Assembly (NCBI RefSeq): GCF_029255285.1
Contig: NZ_JAPUVI010000002.1
Coordinates: forward strand, 1-64,000
DNA length: 64,000 nucleotides
DNA from: Accumulibacter sp.
GTDB taxonomy: Bacteria; Pseudomonadota; Gammaproteobacteria; Burkholderiales; Rhodocyclaceae
Direction: 5' to 3'
Of this stretch, positions 35,712 through 45,124 are shown in pieces. Made by a program: the position numbers and the translations under genes. The notes below the pieces were generated by a model. It was given only the letters and a program-made list of their open reading frames with translations. It searched no databases and was not told where the DNA came from. Each line of letters begins with the position of its first letter. Positions within the stretch are counted from its first letter, which is position 1.

Positions 35712-36655
35712 CTTTTGTCGTAGACCCGCTCGAGTCGCTCAAGGCGTACAAGGATACGAGCATCGCACTGATGCGTGCCGCGCAGGCGCGTGGCCATGCG
35801 ATCTGGGCCGTGCAGCAGGGAGCGATTCATCTGTCGGCCCTGCACGGCGTGTGTGCCGAAGCGGTGCATCTGGAGATGCTTGCCGACGACCACGACTGGT
35901 TCGTCGAGATCGATCGCCACGTCGTCGCCCTGCGCGATTTCGGCGCCGTCCTGATGCGCAAGGATCCGCCGTTCGACGTCGAATACGTCACCACGACCTG
36001 GTTGCTTGGACGGGCCGAGGCGGAGGGCGCGCGCGTCTTCAATCGACCGCAGGCGCTACGCGATCACTCTGAAAAACTGGCGATCGCCGAGTTTTCCCGC
36101 TTTGCGGCGCCGACCGTGGTGGCGCGCGACGCGGCACTGATCCATTCCTTCATCGACCGCGAACGCGACACGATTTTGAAGCCGCTCGACGGCATGGGTG
36201 GCAGCCAGATCTTTCGCGTCCGGGACGAGGATCCGAACCGCAACGTCATCGTCGAAACGCTCACCCGCCACGGCACGCGCACGATCATGGCGCAGCGTTA
36301 TATTCCGGAGATCGTCGATGGCGACAAGCGCATCCTGCTGATCGGCGGCGAGGTCGTACCGTGGTGTCTGGCGCGCATCCCAAAAGCCGGCGAGACGCGC
36401 GGCAATCTGGCTGCCGGTGGCAGCGGTGTGGCGCGCCGGTTGACGGCGCGCGACCGGGAGATCGCTGATACGCTGGCCCCTGTGCTGGCCGCGCGCGGGC
36501 TGCTGCTGGTCGGTCTCGACGTGATCGGCGACTGGCTGACCGAGATCAACGTCACCAGCCCGACCTGCCTGGTCGAAATCGCCGAGCAGACGGGCTTCGA
36601 TGCTGCCGAGGTGTTCGTTGCCGCGCTGGAGCGTGCGTGCACGCGAGCCGTCTAG
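35702..36655 (+). CDS. gshB: Glutathione synthetase
   Basis: 317 residues from an ATG at 35702, ten bases inside the end of gshA. ATP-grasp enzyme with 'FVVDPLESLKAYKDTSIALM', 'VLMRKDPPFDVEY', 'KPLDGMGGSQIFRV', 'MAQRYIPEIVDGDKRILLIGG' and 'TEINVTSPTCLVEI'. It adds glycine to gamma-glutamylcysteine. The length equals that of E. coli GshB. The apbE start overlaps its end by 19 bases. Confidence 0.96.
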   Translation: MRIAFVVDPLESLKAYKDTSIALMRAAQARGHAIWAVQQGAIHLSALHGVCAEAVHLEMLADDHDWFVEIDRHVVALRDFGAVLMRKDPPFDVEYVTTTWLLGRAEAEGARVFNRPQALRDHSEKLAIAEFSRFAAPTVVARDAALIHSFIDRERDTILKPLDGMGGSQIFRVRDEDPNRNVIVETLTRHGTRTIMAQRYIPEIVDGDKRILLIGGEVVPWCLARIPKAGETRGNLAAGGSGVARRLTARDREIADTLAPVLAARGLLLVGLDVIGDWLTEINVTSPTCLVEIAEQTGFDAAEVFVAALERACTRAV

Positions 36656-37674
36656 GCCTTCTGATCCTTCTTGTCGGCCTGCTCGCCGCCTGTCGTCCGG
36701 CGCCGCTTTATCATCAGGAAGCCTTCGTTTTTGGTACCCGAGTCGAAGTCCTGATTGCCGGCTTGCCCGAAACAGCGGCACGCCCGGCAGCCGCCGCCGT
36801 GCTGCGGGAGTTCGACCGCCTGCATCGCAGCTACCACGCCTGGCAGCCTTCCGAGCTCAGTGAGCTCAACGCCGCGTTGGCGGCCGGCCGGCCGCAGGTC
36901 GTGACGGCGGAAATGGCCGCACTGCTCGCCGATGCCCAGCGCCTGGCGCTGGCCAGCGAGCAGCTCTTCGACCCGGGAATCGGCCGTCTGGTGAGCCTGT
37001 GGGGGTTTCACGCCGACGAGCTGCCAGCCCTCCTGCCCGATGCCGGCGCCATCGCTGCCTGGCGCGCGGCACGTCCGAGTATCGCCGACCTGCAGGTAGA
37101 CGGATTTTCGGTTGCCAGCCGAAAACGTGACGTGGCGCTGGACTTCGGAGGTTACCTGAAAGGTGTCGCGCTTGACCGCGCGGCGGCGATTCTCAAAGCG
37201 CAAGGGGTGAACAATGCGTTGCTCAACATTGGCGGCAATGTCATGGCACTCGGCAGCAGGAATGGCCAGCCCTGGCGGGTCGGCATTCAGCATCCGCGGC
37301 AGCCGGGCCCGCTGGCCACGCTCGAGCTCGACGACGGTGAAGCCATCGGTACGTCCGGTGACTATCAGCGTTATTTCGAGGTCGATGGCCGGCGCTACTG
37401 CCACGTGCTCGACCCGCGCAGTGCTTGGCCGGTAGCACATACGCAGGCGCTCAGCGTGTTGATCACGCCACGCGCTGCCGCCGGGACGCTGTCCGACGTC
37501 GCCTCGAAGCCGTTGTTCATTGCTGGCGGCGACTGGCCGCGCCTGGCACGTCGCCTGCAGGTCGAGCATGTGCTGAGGGTCGACGAGCAGGGCCACCTGC
37601 AGGTCAGCAATGCCATGCAGCGCCGGTTGACCTACGTCGGAGCTCAGCCGGCGGCGCTCGAAATCGTTCCCTGA
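36637..37674 (+). CDS. apbE: FAD:protein FMN transferase, lipoprotein
   Basis: 345 residues from a GTG that overlaps gshB by 19 bases and has GGAG at a good distance. The lipobox LLAAC (Cys19) marks it as a lipoprotein at the periplasmic face. Family motifs: 'DLSELSELNAAL'-like opening, 'DFGGYLKGVALDRA', 'NIGGNVMALG', 'GTSGDYQRYFEVDGRRY' and 'HVLDPRSAWP'. ApbE moves FMN from FAD to a threonine of target proteins such as the Nqr and Rnf subunits. No target gene is in the window. It closes a glutathione/flavin group and precedes the PTS genes by about 70 bases. Confidence 0.94.
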   Translation: MHASRLGLLILLVGLLAACRPAPLYHQEAFVFGTRVEVLIAGLPETAARPAAAAVLREFDRLHRSYHAWQPSELSELNAALAAGRPQVVTAEMAALLADAQRLALASEQLFDPGIGRLVSLWGFHADELPALLPDAGAIAAWRAARPSIADLQVDGFSVASRKRDVALDFGGYLKGVALDRAAAILKAQGVNNALLNIGGNVMALGSRNGQPWRVGIQHPRQPGPLATLELDDGEAIGTSGDYQRYFEVDGRRYCHVLDPRSAWPVAHTQALSVLITPRAAAGTLSDVASKPLFIAGGDWPRLARRLQVEHVLRVDEQGHLQVSNAMQRRLTYVGAQPAALEIVP

Positions 37675-37711
37675 AGTGTGCGCCTATGCTGCCGCAGGAC
37701 ATGGAATCCCT

Positions 37712-37717
37712 TAGAAT
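37712..37717 (+). promoter_or_regulatory. Candidate -10 element before the PTS genes
   Basis: TAGAAT at 37712-37717 lies 27 bases before the EIIA ATG; CTGCCG 17 bp further up is a poor -35. It is plausible but not strong. Confidence 0.3.
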
Positions 37718-37744
37718 GGCGGCCTGTGACAAGGGGTGAAAGTA

Positions 37745-38137
37745 ATGATCGGTATTTTGCTGGTGACGCACGGCACTTTCGGTGAAAGCCTGATTCAGAA
37801 CGTGTGTCATGTTCTGAACAAACGCCCGCCGCTGGTCGCGCAACTCGGCGTCGCCGCGCAGGACGATCCGCTCGACATCCTGTCGCTGGCGCGCCTGCTG
37901 CTGAAGGAGGTCGATGGTGGCGAAGGAGTCCTGGTGATGACCGACATCTTTGGCGCGACGCCGGCCAACTTGGCACTCAAGCTGCTCGAGCCGGGGCGTG
38001 TCGAGGGTGTTGCCGGAGCCAGTCTGCCAATGCTGTTGCGCGCCCTGACCTACCGCGAACGAGGGATGGAAACGATGTTGCAGAAAGCGATCAGCGGCGC
38101 CCACGATGGCGTCATCAAGCTGCCGGCGGTGATCTAG
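37745..38137 (+). CDS. PTS EIIA component, mannose/sorbose family
   Basis: The ATG at 37745 (AAGGGG site, about 8 bases upstream) gives 130 residues; a GTG three codons up is possible. It is the EIIA-man fold: 'IGILLVTHGTFGESL' with the phosphohistidine His9, 'GEGVLVMTDIFGATPANLAL' and 'GASLPMLLRAL'. It should take phosphate from HPr, encoded 22 bases downstream. No EIIB, EIIC or EIID genes follow, so it probably does not drive sugar uptake here but serves in regulation, as in many betaproteobacteria. Confidence 0.93.
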   Translation: MIGILLVTHGTFGESLIQNVCHVLNKRPPLVAQLGVAAQDDPLDILSLARLLLKEVDGGEGVLVMTDIFGATPANLALKLLEPGRVEGVAGASLPMLLRALTYRERGMETMLQKAISGAHDGVIKLPAVI

Positions 38138-38159
38138 AATCCGATGAAGGGAATGCGGC

Positions 38160-38429
38160 ATGGTACGTGCTGAAGCACCGATCCTCAACAAACTCGGCTT
38201 GCATGCCCGCGCCTCGGCCAAGCTGACGCAGCTGGCCAGCCGTTTCTCGAGCGAAGTCTGGATGGAGAAGGGCGAGCGCCGGATCAACGCCAAGAGCATC
38301 ATGGGTGTCATGATGCTGGCGGCGGGCAAGGGCTCGGTGGTGGTCGTCGAAACCGTCGGGGAAGACGAGCAGGCGGCCAGTGAGGCGATCGTCGCACTGA
38401 TCGCCGACCGCTTCGGCGAGGCCGAGTGA
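38160..38429 (+). CDS. ptsH: Phosphocarrier protein HPr
   Basis: 89 residues. His15 in LGLHARA is the phosphorylation site that EI uses, and Ser46 in NAKSIMG is the position that HPr kinase modifies in organisms that have it. No hprK is in the window. AAGGGAA lies upstream. It sits between EIIA and EI with gaps of 22 and 7 bases and so belongs to the same transcript. Confidence 0.96.
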   Translation: MVRAEAPILNKLGLHARASAKLTQLASRFSSEVWMEKGERRINAKSIMGVMMLAAGKGSVVVVETVGEDEQAASEAIVALIADRFGEAE

Positions 38430-38436
38430 GGACATC

Positions 38437-40179
38437 ATGAGCTTTACGCTGCATGGGCTGCCTGTCTCCGGCGGCATCGCGATCGGCCAGGCGCATCTCA
38501 TGTCGCACGCGACACTTGAGGTGTCGCATCTGGTCATCGCTCCTCGCTTGGTCGACAGGGAGGTGGCTCGTTTCGAAGCGGCGGTGGCGCGCGTACGCGA
38601 GGAATTTGCCAACCTCAAGGAGCGCATGCAGCACGCCTCGACGGAGTTCGGAGCGTTTATCGACCTGCATACGATGATCCTTTCCGATCCGGAACTGGCC
38701 GAGACCCCCAAGCAACTGATCCGCGAGCGTCGCTGCAACGCCGAATGGGCGCTGGTGCAGCAAATGGAGATCCTGGTCGGCCAGTTCGAACGTTTCGACG
38801 ACCAGTATCTGCGCGAGCGCAGTTACGACGTACGCCAAGTCGTCGAGCGCGTGATCAAGGAACTCGTTGGCCAGCCCGGCCGGATGTCGCTCAGAACGGG
38901 CAAGGGGATCAAGGAAGAAAATCTGATCGTCGTGGCGCACGATCTCTCGCCGGCCGATGTGATTGCCTACAAAGAGCACCATTTCGCCGCCTTCGTCACC
39001 GATGTCGGCGGGTCTACCTCGCACACGGCGATTCTTGCCCGTAGCCTGCGCATTCCGGCAGTCCTCGGTCTGGTCAACGCGCGGCAGCTGATCCGCGACA
39101 AGGAAGTCCTGATCGTCGACGGGACACGCGGCGTGCTGATCGTCAACCCGGACGTGCGCGTGCTCGAGGAGTACCGCCTCCGCAAGAGCCAGATCGAGCT
39201 CGAGCGCAGCAAGCTCCGGCGTCTCAAGACCGCCAGGTCGGTGACGTTGGATGGCGTCGATATCGACCTGCATGCCAATATCGAGCTGCCGGGCGATGTG
39301 GCCAACGCGCTCGACGGCGGTGCCGAAGGTATCGGTCTGTTTCGCACCGAGTTTCTCTTTCTCGACCGCGGCGACATGCCGACCGAGGACGAGCAGTTCG
39401 AAGCCTACCGGGCGGTGGTCAAGGGGATGGGCGGGAGGCCTGTCACCATACGGACTTTCGATCTCGGTTACGACAAGGACCTGCATCCGGAGAAAGTTCA
39501 GGGGGACCGGCTGCAAAGCAATCCGGCGCTCGGCTTGCGGGCTATCCGCCTGTCGCTCGCCGAGCCCAAGATGTTCCAGACGCAGTTGCGGGCGATCCTG
39601 CGAGCATCCAAGTACGGCAAGATCAAGCTCTTGATTCCCATGCTTTCGCAAGCGCACGAGATCGACCAGACCTTGGCCGCGATCGAGCGTGCCAAGTCGA
39701 GCCTGCGCAGCGAGCGGGTCGGCTTCGACGAAGCGACGCCGGTCGGCGCGATGATCGAGATCCCGGCGGCGGCGCTGGCCGTCGGCCTGTTCCTACGGCG
39801 TGTCAATTTTCTGTCGATCGGCACCAACGACCTGATCCAGTACACACTGGCGATCGATCGGAGTGACGAGCAGGTGGCGCACCTCTATGATCCGCTGCAC
39901 CCGGCGGTGCTGATGCTGCTGGCGCATACCATCGCAAGCGCCGAAAAGGTCAACATCCCGGTTTCGATCTGTGGCGAGTTGGCCGGCGACCCATCGCTGA
40001 CGCGCCTGCTGCTCGGCATGGGTTTGCGCCAGTTCTCGATGCATCCGGCGCATGTTCTGCTGGTCAAGCAGCGAATCATGCAGAGCAACTGCGCCGAACT
40101 GGCGCCCATTGTTCGTCGCCTGCTCCGCCACGAGGAGCCAACCAAGATCCGTGAGCAACTCGAGAAGCTGAACGCCTGA
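38437..40179 (+). CDS. ptsI: PTS enzyme I (phosphoenolpyruvate-protein phosphotransferase)
   Basis: 580 residues. His196 in [12 protein letters not shown] accepts phosphate from phosphoenolpyruvate. The PEP-binding barrel has '[15 protein letters not shown]', '[10 protein letters not shown]', '[13 protein letters not shown]', '[11 protein letters not shown]', '[16 protein letters not shown]' and '[13 protein letters not shown]'. It passes phosphate to HPr and then EIIA. With no membrane permease it forms a signalling relay from PEP level. The stop TGA overlaps the metX ATG by one base. Confidence 0.97.
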   Translation: MSFTLHGLPVSGGIAIGQAHLMSHATLEVSHLVIAPRLVDREVARFEAAVARVREEFANLKERMQHASTEFGAFIDLHTMILSDPELAETPKQLIRERRCNAEWALVQQMEILVGQFERFDDQYLRERSYDVRQVVERVIKELVGQPGRMSLRTGKGIKEENLIVVAHDLSPADVIAYKEHHFAAFVTDVGGSTSHTAILARSLRIPAVLGLVNARQLIRDKEVLIVDGTRGVLIVNPDVRVLEEYRLRKSQIELERSKLRRLKTARSVTLDGVDIDLHANIELPGDVANALDGGAEGIGLFRTEFLFLDRGDMPTEDEQFEAYRAVVKGMGGRPVTIRTFDLGYDKDLHPEKVQGDRLQSNPALGLRAIRLSLAEPKMFQTQLRAILRASKYGKIKLLIPMLSQAHEIDQTLAAIERAKSSLRSERVGFDEATPVGAMIEIPAAALAVGLFLRRVNFLSIGTNDLIQYTLAIDRSDEQVAHLYDPLHPAVLMLLAHTIASAEKVNIPVSICGELAGDPSLTRLLLGMGLRQFSMHPAHVLLVKQRIMQSNCAELAPIVRRLLRHEEPTKIREQLEKLNA

Positions 40180-41306
40180 TGTCACCAAGTAATTCCGTCG
40201 GCGTTGTCGTGCCGCGCAGCGTGGACTTCGACGAGCCGTTGACTCTCAAGAGTGGCGCTTCTTTGCCGGGGTTCTCGCTGGCTTTCGAAACCTACGGCAC
40301 GCTCAATGCCGAGCACTCGAATGCGGTTCTTGTCTGCCACGCCCTTTCCGGCAGCCATCACGTTGCCGGCGTGTATGCCGACGATCCCGAGAGCGTCGGC
40401 TGGTGGGACAACCTGGTCGGTCCGGGCAAGCCGCTCGATACGCGAAAGTTCTTCGTTGTCGGGGTGAACAATCTCGGTGGCTGCTACGGTTCGACCGGAC
40501 CGCTGTCGATCAACCCGCAAACCGGAAAGCGCTACGGGGCCGACTTTCCACTGGTCACGGTCGAAGACTGGGTGGCGGCACAGGCCAGATTGGCCGACCA
40601 CCTGGAAATCCGGACTTGGGCGGCGGTGATCGGCGGCAGCCTCGGCGGCATGCAGGCCATCGAGTGGTCTCTGCAGTATCCTGATCGTATCCGCCACGCC
40701 GTGGTGATCGCTTCGGCGCCCAAACTGTCGGCGCAGAACATCGCTTTCAACGAGGTCGCCCGGCAGGCGATCCTCTCAGATCCCGATTTCCATGGCGGTT
40801 ACTACGCCGACTACGGTGTCGTTCCGACCCGAGGTTTACGTCTGGCGCGAATGGTTGGCCACATCACCTATCTTTCGGATAGTCAGATGGCCGAAAAATT
40901 TGGCCGACAACTACGTCACGGCGAGCACAAGTTCAGCTATGACGTCGATTTCGAGATCGAGTCCTACCTGCGCTACCAAGGGAACAAGTTTGCCGGCTTT
41001 TTCGATGCCAATACCTATCTGATGATGACCAAGGCGCTCGACTACTTCGACCCGGCCTATGGTTACGACGGCAATCTGGCTGCGGCTTTCGCGCGTGCGC
41101 GTGCCAGTTTCTTCGTCGCCAGTTTCTCGACCGACTGGCGCTTCGCGCCGTCGCGTTCGCGAGAGATCGTCTTTGCTCTGCTGCACAACCGACTGCACGT
41201 CGTTTACGCGGAGATCGACTGTGACGCGGGGCATGACTCCTTTCTGCTCGACGACCAGCACTATCATGCTCTCCTTCGCGCCTACCTGGAGAACATCAGC
41301 GTATGA
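40179..41306 (+). CDS. metX: Homoserine O-acyltransferase MetX
   Basis: 375 residues, alpha/beta-hydrolase fold with the nucleophile in GGSLGGMQ, preceded by '[14 protein letters not shown]' and followed by '[12 protein letters not shown]', the Asp and His of the triad. It acylates homoserine to start methionine synthesis. MetX proteins use acetyl-CoA or succinyl-CoA and sequence alone does not settle which; many beta- and gammaproteobacterial enzymes that pair with MetW have been shown to use succinyl-CoA. The start overlaps ptsI by one base and metW overlaps its end by four. Confidence 0.94.
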   Translation: MSPSNSVGVVVPRSVDFDEPLTLKSGASLPGFSLAFETYGTLNAEHSNAVLVCHALSGSHHVAGVYADDPESVGWWDNLVGPGKPLDTRKFFVVGVNNLGGCYGSTGPLSINPQTGKRYGADFPLVTVEDWVAAQARLADHLEIRTWAAVIGGSLGGMQAIEWSLQYPDRIRHAVVIASAPKLSAQNIAFNEVARQAILSDPDFHGGYYADYGVVPTRGLRLARMVGHITYLSDSQMAEKFGRQLRHGEHKFSYDVDFEIESYLRYQGNKFAGFFDANTYLMMTKALDYFDPAYGYDGNLAAAFARARASFFVASFSTDWRFAPSRSREIVFALLHNRLHVVYAEIDCDAGHDSFLLDDQHYHALLRAYLENISV

Positions 41307-41926
41307 CCGAGCAAGAAAGGAGAATCCGGGCCGAGCAGCGAGAGCGCTTCGACTTCGCCGTCATCGCGAACTGGATTCCGCCGGGCGAACGCGTACTCGA
41401 CCTCGGCTGCGGCGACGGACGGCTTCTGCGATACCTGAACGAGACGCGCGACGTTTCCGGCTACGGCGTCGAGATCGATCACGACAGCGTTCTCGGTTGT
41501 ATCCGCAACGGTGTGGACGTGATCCAGATGGACATCGAATGCGGGCTTTCCGGTTTTGAGGACCAGTCTTTCAATCACGTGATCATTTCGCAAGCGTTGC
41601 AGACGATGCACGCCACCGAGCGCATTCTGGGCGAGATGTTGCGGGTGGCCGAGGAGGCGGTGGTCAGCTTCCCCAATTTTGCCTACCGCACCAATCGCGT
41701 TGCGATCGCTGAGGGGCATATGCCGGTTTCGGAAGACCTGCCTTACGACTGGTTCGATACGCCGAACGTGCGTTTCTTTACGATCGTCGATTTCGAGCAA
41801 CTCTGCGCCCGACTCGGCATCGAGATCCGCGAACGCCTGGCCTTCGATGAGGCAGGACACGAAGTGTCCGATGATCCCAACCTGAACGGCAGTCTCGCAT
41901 TCTATCGGCTGGGGCGAGAAGCCTGA
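41303..41926 (+). CDS. metW: Methionine biosynthesis protein MetW
   Basis: 207 residues with a SAM-methyltransferase fold: '[15 protein letters not shown]', '[14 protein letters not shown]', '[19 protein letters not shown]', '[11 protein letters not shown]' and '[15 protein letters not shown]'. MetW is encoded next to MetX in many proteobacteria and supports its activity. Whether it methylates anything is not known to me. It overlaps metX by 4 bases (ATGA) and ampG by 1 (TGATG). Confidence 0.95.
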   Translation: MTEQERRIRAEQRERFDFAVIANWIPPGERVLDLGCGDGRLLRYLNETRDVSGYGVEIDHDSVLGCIRNGVDVIQMDIECGLSGFEDQSFNHVIISQALQTMHATERILGEMLRVAEEAVVSFPNFAYRTNRVAIAEGHMPVSEDLPYDWFDTPNVRFFTIVDFEQLCARLGIEIRERLAFDEAGHEVSDDPNLNGSLAFYRLGREA

Positions 41927-43185
41927 TGCCCGGCGCACTGCGTCTGCTGCTTACCCGGCGGATGCTGATCTGTGTGTTTACCGGCTTCAGCTCGGGTTTG
42001 CCGCTGTACCTGCTGCTCAATCTGCTGCCGGCCTGGTTGCGCAGCGACGGCGTCGATCTCAAGACCATCGGCTTCTTTGCCTTGATCCAGTTTCCCTATA
42101 CGTGGAAGTTTCTCTGGTCGCCGCTGCTTGATCGCTACCACCTGCCGCTCGGTCGCCGGCGGGGCTGGACGCTGCTGTCACAAATCGGTCTGCTGGTTTC
42201 GATCGGCTTGCTCGGCGGTTTCTCGCCGGCCAGCCATCTGACGCCGGTAGTCTGGCTGTCCGTGCTCCTGGCTTTTCTGTCGGCAACGCAGGACGTGGCA
42301 CTGGACGCCTTTCGGCGCGAAATACTTAGCGACGAGGAACTGGGTCTCGGCAATTCGGTGCACGTCAATGCGTACCGGATTGCTGGCCTGGTACCCGGGT
42401 CGCTGTCCTTGATCCTGGCCGATCTGCTTCCCTGGTCGCAGGTTTTCTGGATTACCGCCGCATTCATGCTGCCGGGCATGGTGATGGTGCTGGCGGTTGG
42501 CGAACCACCGCCGGTCGGCGCACCCAAGAACCTGCGCCAGGCGGTCGTCGAGCCTTTTCGCGAGTTCATCGGCCGCCAAGGCTGGCGCGGGGCGCTACTG
42601 GTGCTGGGTTTTATTTTCCTGTACAAGCTCGGCGATTCGTTGGCGACGGCGCTGTCGACGCCGTTCTATCTCGATCTTGGCTACAGCAAGACCGACATCG
42701 GCGTAATCGCCAAGCACGCCGGCCTCTGGCCAGCGGTTTTCGGTGGCCTGCTCGGCGGACTGTGGATGGTTCGCTTGGGAATCAACCGCGGGCTATGGCT
42801 GTTCGGCCTGGTCCAGTGGGTGACCATCCTCGGTTTCGCCTGGCTGGCGTGGCGTGGCGCCCAGCCGACCATCGACAGTTTGGACCGGGCAGCGCTGGCT
42901 GGGGTGATCTCGGCCGAGTATCTGGGGGTCGGACTCGGTACGGCGGCTTTCACCGCGTTTATCGCGCGCGCGACCAATCCGGCGTTCACGGCGACTCAGT
43001 TCGCCCTGTTTACCAGCCTGGCCGCGGTTCCACGAACGTTCATCAACGCCAGTGCCGGCGCGCTGGTCGAATCGGTCGGCTGGGTCAGTTTTTTCCTGCT
43101 CTGTTTCCTGCTTGCCGTCCCCGGCATGCTGCTGCTTCTGAAGGTTGCGCCATGGAACGAGACGCCTCCGTCGCCGCCGCACTGA
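41926..43185 (+). CDS. ampG: Muropeptide permease AmpG (MFS transporter)
   Basis: 419 residues with about 12 membrane helices. The AmpG pattern 'FSSGLPLYLLLNLLPAWLR', 'LIQFPYTWKFLWSPLLDRY', 'FLSATQDVALDAFRREIL' and 'FIFLYKLGDSLATALSTPFYLDLGYS' is clear. It imports anhydromuropeptides for cell-wall recycling, which in some species signals beta-lactamase induction; no ampC or ampR is in the window. It overlaps both metW and the glycosylase gene, so it is read from the upstream transcript. Confidence 0.94.
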   Translation: MPGALRLLLTRRMLICVFTGFSSGLPLYLLLNLLPAWLRSDGVDLKTIGFFALIQFPYTWKFLWSPLLDRYHLPLGRRRGWTLLSQIGLLVSIGLLGGFSPASHLTPVVWLSVLLAFLSATQDVALDAFRREILSDEELGLGNSVHVNAYRIAGLVPGSLSLILADLLPWSQVFWITAAFMLPGMVMVLAVGEPPPVGAPKNLRQAVVEPFREFIGRQGWRGALLVLGFIFLYKLGDSLATALSTPFYLDLGYSKTDIGVIAKHAGLWPAVFGGLLGGLWMVRLGINRGLWLFGLVQWVTILGFAWLAWRGAQPTIDSLDRAALAGVISAEYLGVGLGTAAFTAFIARATNPAFTATQFALFTSLAAVPRTFINASAGALVESVGWVSFFLLCFLLAVPGMLLLLKVAPWNETPPSPPH

Positions 43186-43883
43186 TCGACGCTGCCCAAG
43201 CGTTGTCTGCCCGACTTGCCACTCTCCGCTTCGCGCCGCCGGTGAGCCACGTCTACAACCCGCTGACCTATGCCTGGGCGGCGCACGAAACGTATTTGCG
43301 GCGCTATGCGGCAAGCGGTCGGCGAGTCCTGTTTCTCGGCATGAACCCCGGCCCTTTCGGAATGCTTCAGTCCGGTGTGCCTTTCGGCGAAATCGCGGCG
43401 GTTCGCGACTGGTTGGGAATCGCCTGCGCCGTCAGACGGCCCGTCTTGGAAAATCCTGCGCGGCCGATCGAAGGCTTTGCCTGTGCGCGCTCCGAAGTCA
43501 GTGGGCGACGCCTGTGGGGACTGTTTCGGGAGCGTTTTGGAACGGCCGACGCGTTTTTTGCCGAGCATTTCGTTGCCAACTATTGTCCGCTGGCTTTTTT
43601 CGATGGCGCGCGCAACCTGACGCCGGACAAGCTGCCGTCCGCCGAGGCGGCGCCGCTCCAAGCCGTCTGTGACGCGCATCTGCAAGCCGTGGTCGACGCG
43701 ATGCAGCCGGAGTGGGTGATCGGCCTGGGCGGCTTCGCCGAAGCGCGTGCCCGGTCCGCGCTGGCCGGCAAAAAGCCAATAATCGGCCGCGTTTTGCATC
43801 CCAGTCCGGCAAGCCCGCTGGCCAACCGCGGCTGGGCTGAAGCGGCGACCAAACAACTCTGCGCGTTGGGGGTCTGGGAGTAG
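43152..43883 (+). CDS. SMUG-type uracil-DNA glycosylase
   Basis: 243 residues from an ATG that overlaps ampG by 34 bases. The family motifs are present: 'FLGMNPGPFGMLQSGVPFGE' (uracil pocket), 'NYCPLAFFD', and 'VLHPSPASPLANRGWAEAA' (the His-containing catalytic loop). SMUG-like enzymes remove uracil and some oxidised pyrimidines from DNA. The large overlap with ampG suggests coupled translation. It ends the co-directional run that began with gshA. Confidence 0.88.
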   Translation: MERDASVAAALIDAAQALSARLATLRFAPPVSHVYNPLTYAWAAHETYLRRYAASGRRVLFLGMNPGPFGMLQSGVPFGEIAAVRDWLGIACAVRRPVLENPARPIEGFACARSEVSGRRLWGLFRERFGTADAFFAEHFVANYCPLAFFDGARNLTPDKLPSAEAAPLQAVCDAHLQAVVDAMQPEWVIGLGGFAEARARSALAGKKPIIGRVLHPSPASPLANRGWAEAATKQLCALGVWE

Positions 43884-43941
43884 TAGAGTCGGGCGGCTCG
43901 CCAGCGTCCTGTGGAACGACGGTCGCGGTCGCTTTGGCCGG

Positions 43942-44262
43942 CTACGGTGGCGAGGCCAGGCCAAGCGCGTGGAGTTGTCGGCGCAGCAGGCGCCAAGTAC
44001 GCCAAAAGAAGAAACCGCGTCTTGTCCATCGCCAGAGGCGCTTCGGCTGCAACACGACCAGCGCGGCGGCACCGGCGACGACAATTTCCGGGTGTTGCCC
44101 GAGGTAGTCGCGTCCTCTACGCACGCCAGCGAGGCCGCGATCGACCGTGCGCAGGGCGTCGCCCACGGGCTGTAGTTGCTGGCCAAGCGTCCCGCGCTGC
44201 ATGCTGATCCGTTCGAGCAGCCGGCCACGCCGGACGGCCAGATCAATTTCCTCTTGTTTCAT
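43942..44262 (-). CDS. YqjK-like small protein
   Basis: 106 residues from an ATG at 44262, which overlaps the end of the next upstream gene by 20 bases. It resembles the YqjK family: 'KQEEIDLAVRRGRLLERI', a 'GRDYLGQHPEIVVAGAAALV' segment and a basic, aromatic C-terminus with 'RRGFFFWRTWRLLRRQL'. Function is not known. Together with the two upstream genes it repeats the E. coli yqjD-yqjE-yqjK order. Confidence 0.7.
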   Translation of the reverse strand: MKQEEIDLAVRRGRLLERISMQRGTLGQQLQPVGDALRTVDRGLAGVRRGRDYLGQHPEIVVAGAAALVVLQPKRLWRWTRRGFFFWRTWRLLRRQLHALGLASPP

Positions 44263-44650
44263 CGCGGGCAACCGCCTGCAGTTCGTCGAGGTCGTTGCCG
44301 ATCTCCGCCAGGCTGGCCGAGAACATGTGGTCCCGGCTCACAATGGCGCGTCGCAGGAGTGAGTAGGCCACGCCGGCTATGGCAAAGAAGAAGGCGCAGA
44401 AACCGCCCAGTACGGCGACGCGATCGTCCCAGAACACGACGACGAGCAAGGCTACGCCGATAATCGTGCCGAGCGCCAAGCAAAAGGCGAGGAGTTGCGA
44501 GACGAGCAACAGGCGGATAGCCCGCAGCTTTTCCTCCTTGAGTTCGATACCGAGGAGTTCGAGCCGCGTTCGTCCGGCAGAGAGCAGCGTTGCGGCGCTG
44601 TTCTTGGCGGCGGCGAACAGGCCGCCGCCACTGCCGCGAGGTTCGCTCAT
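44243..44650 (-). CDS. YqjE/DUF1469-like membrane protein (phage holin-like fold)
   Basis: 135 residues from an ATG at 44650. An amphipathic N-terminal part ('AAAKNSAATLLSAGRTRLEL', 'LLGIELKEEK') is followed by two close membrane helices (about 48-72 and 76-98), the pattern of DUF1469/YqjE proteins in the holin superfamily. Their role is tied to stationary phase and stress in E. coli. It lies between the YqjD-like and YqjK-like genes and overlaps the latter. Confidence 0.8.
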   Translation of the reverse strand: MSEPRGSGGGLFAAAKNSAATLLSAGRTRLELLGIELKEEKLRAIRLLLVSQLLAFCLALGTIIGVALLVVVFWDDRVAVLGGFCAFFFAIAGVAYSLLRRAIVSRDHMFSASLAEIGNDLDELQAVARDETRGN

Positions 44651-44665
44651 CAAATCGTTGGCAAT

Positions 44666-44986
44666 CTAGCGGCGACCGATGATTACACCGAGAAGCAGGC
44701 CGACCGCCGCGGCCACGCCAACGGCGCGCCACGGATTCTCGTGCACAAAATCATCGGTCGCGCGCGCCGCCGCCTTGGTTCGGTCGACCAGCGCCGCTTC
44801 GGCATCGGCCAGGCGCAGTTTGGCGTCGCGCAAGCGTTCGCCAATACGTTCGCGCAGGTCGCCCATCTTCTCGCCGGCAACTCCAGCGGTGGCGCGCAGG
44901 ATTTCCTCGGCGTCGGCGACCACGACCTTCATGTCGGAGACGAGTTTTTGCTTGTTGGCGTTGGAGAGTTCGGAAACTTCGGACAT
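44666..44986 (-). CDS. YqjD/ElaB-family (DUF883) membrane-anchored protein
   Basis: 106 residues from the ATG at 44986, with an AGG site upstream. The long helical part ('DMKVVVADAEEILRATAG', 'MGDLRERIGERLRDAKLRLA') is followed by a C-terminal helix with the typical FVHENPWRAVG and a GLLLGVIIGRR end. In E. coli such proteins anchor ribosomes to the membrane in stationary phase. It is the first gene of the three-gene set; a perfect TATAAT lies about 80 bases upstream. Confidence 0.9.
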   Translation of the reverse strand: MSEVSELSNANKQKLVSDMKVVVADAEEILRATAGVAGEKMGDLRERIGERLRDAKLRLADAEAALVDRTKAAARATDDFVHENPWRAVGVAAAVGLLLGVIIGRR

Positions 44987-45063
44987 GACGGACCTCACAA
45001 TGGAAGATGATGACGGGAAGAGCGGCGATGCAACAGGAAAGACGACTTCCAGGAGACGCTCAG

Positions 45064-45069
45064 ATTATA
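45064..45069 (-). promoter_or_regulatory. Candidate -10 element for the yqjDEK-like operon
   Basis: Minus-strand TATAAT (plus strand ATTATA at 45064-45069). TTGATC lies 15 bp and TTGCAT 20 bp further upstream; neither spacing is ideal. It sits about 80 bases before the ATG at 44986. Confidence 0.45.
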
Positions 45070-45124
45070 GAAATCCCGAGTCGAGATCAATGCAAACGAT
45101 GAAAAGGCTCATGACGAAAGGCGC

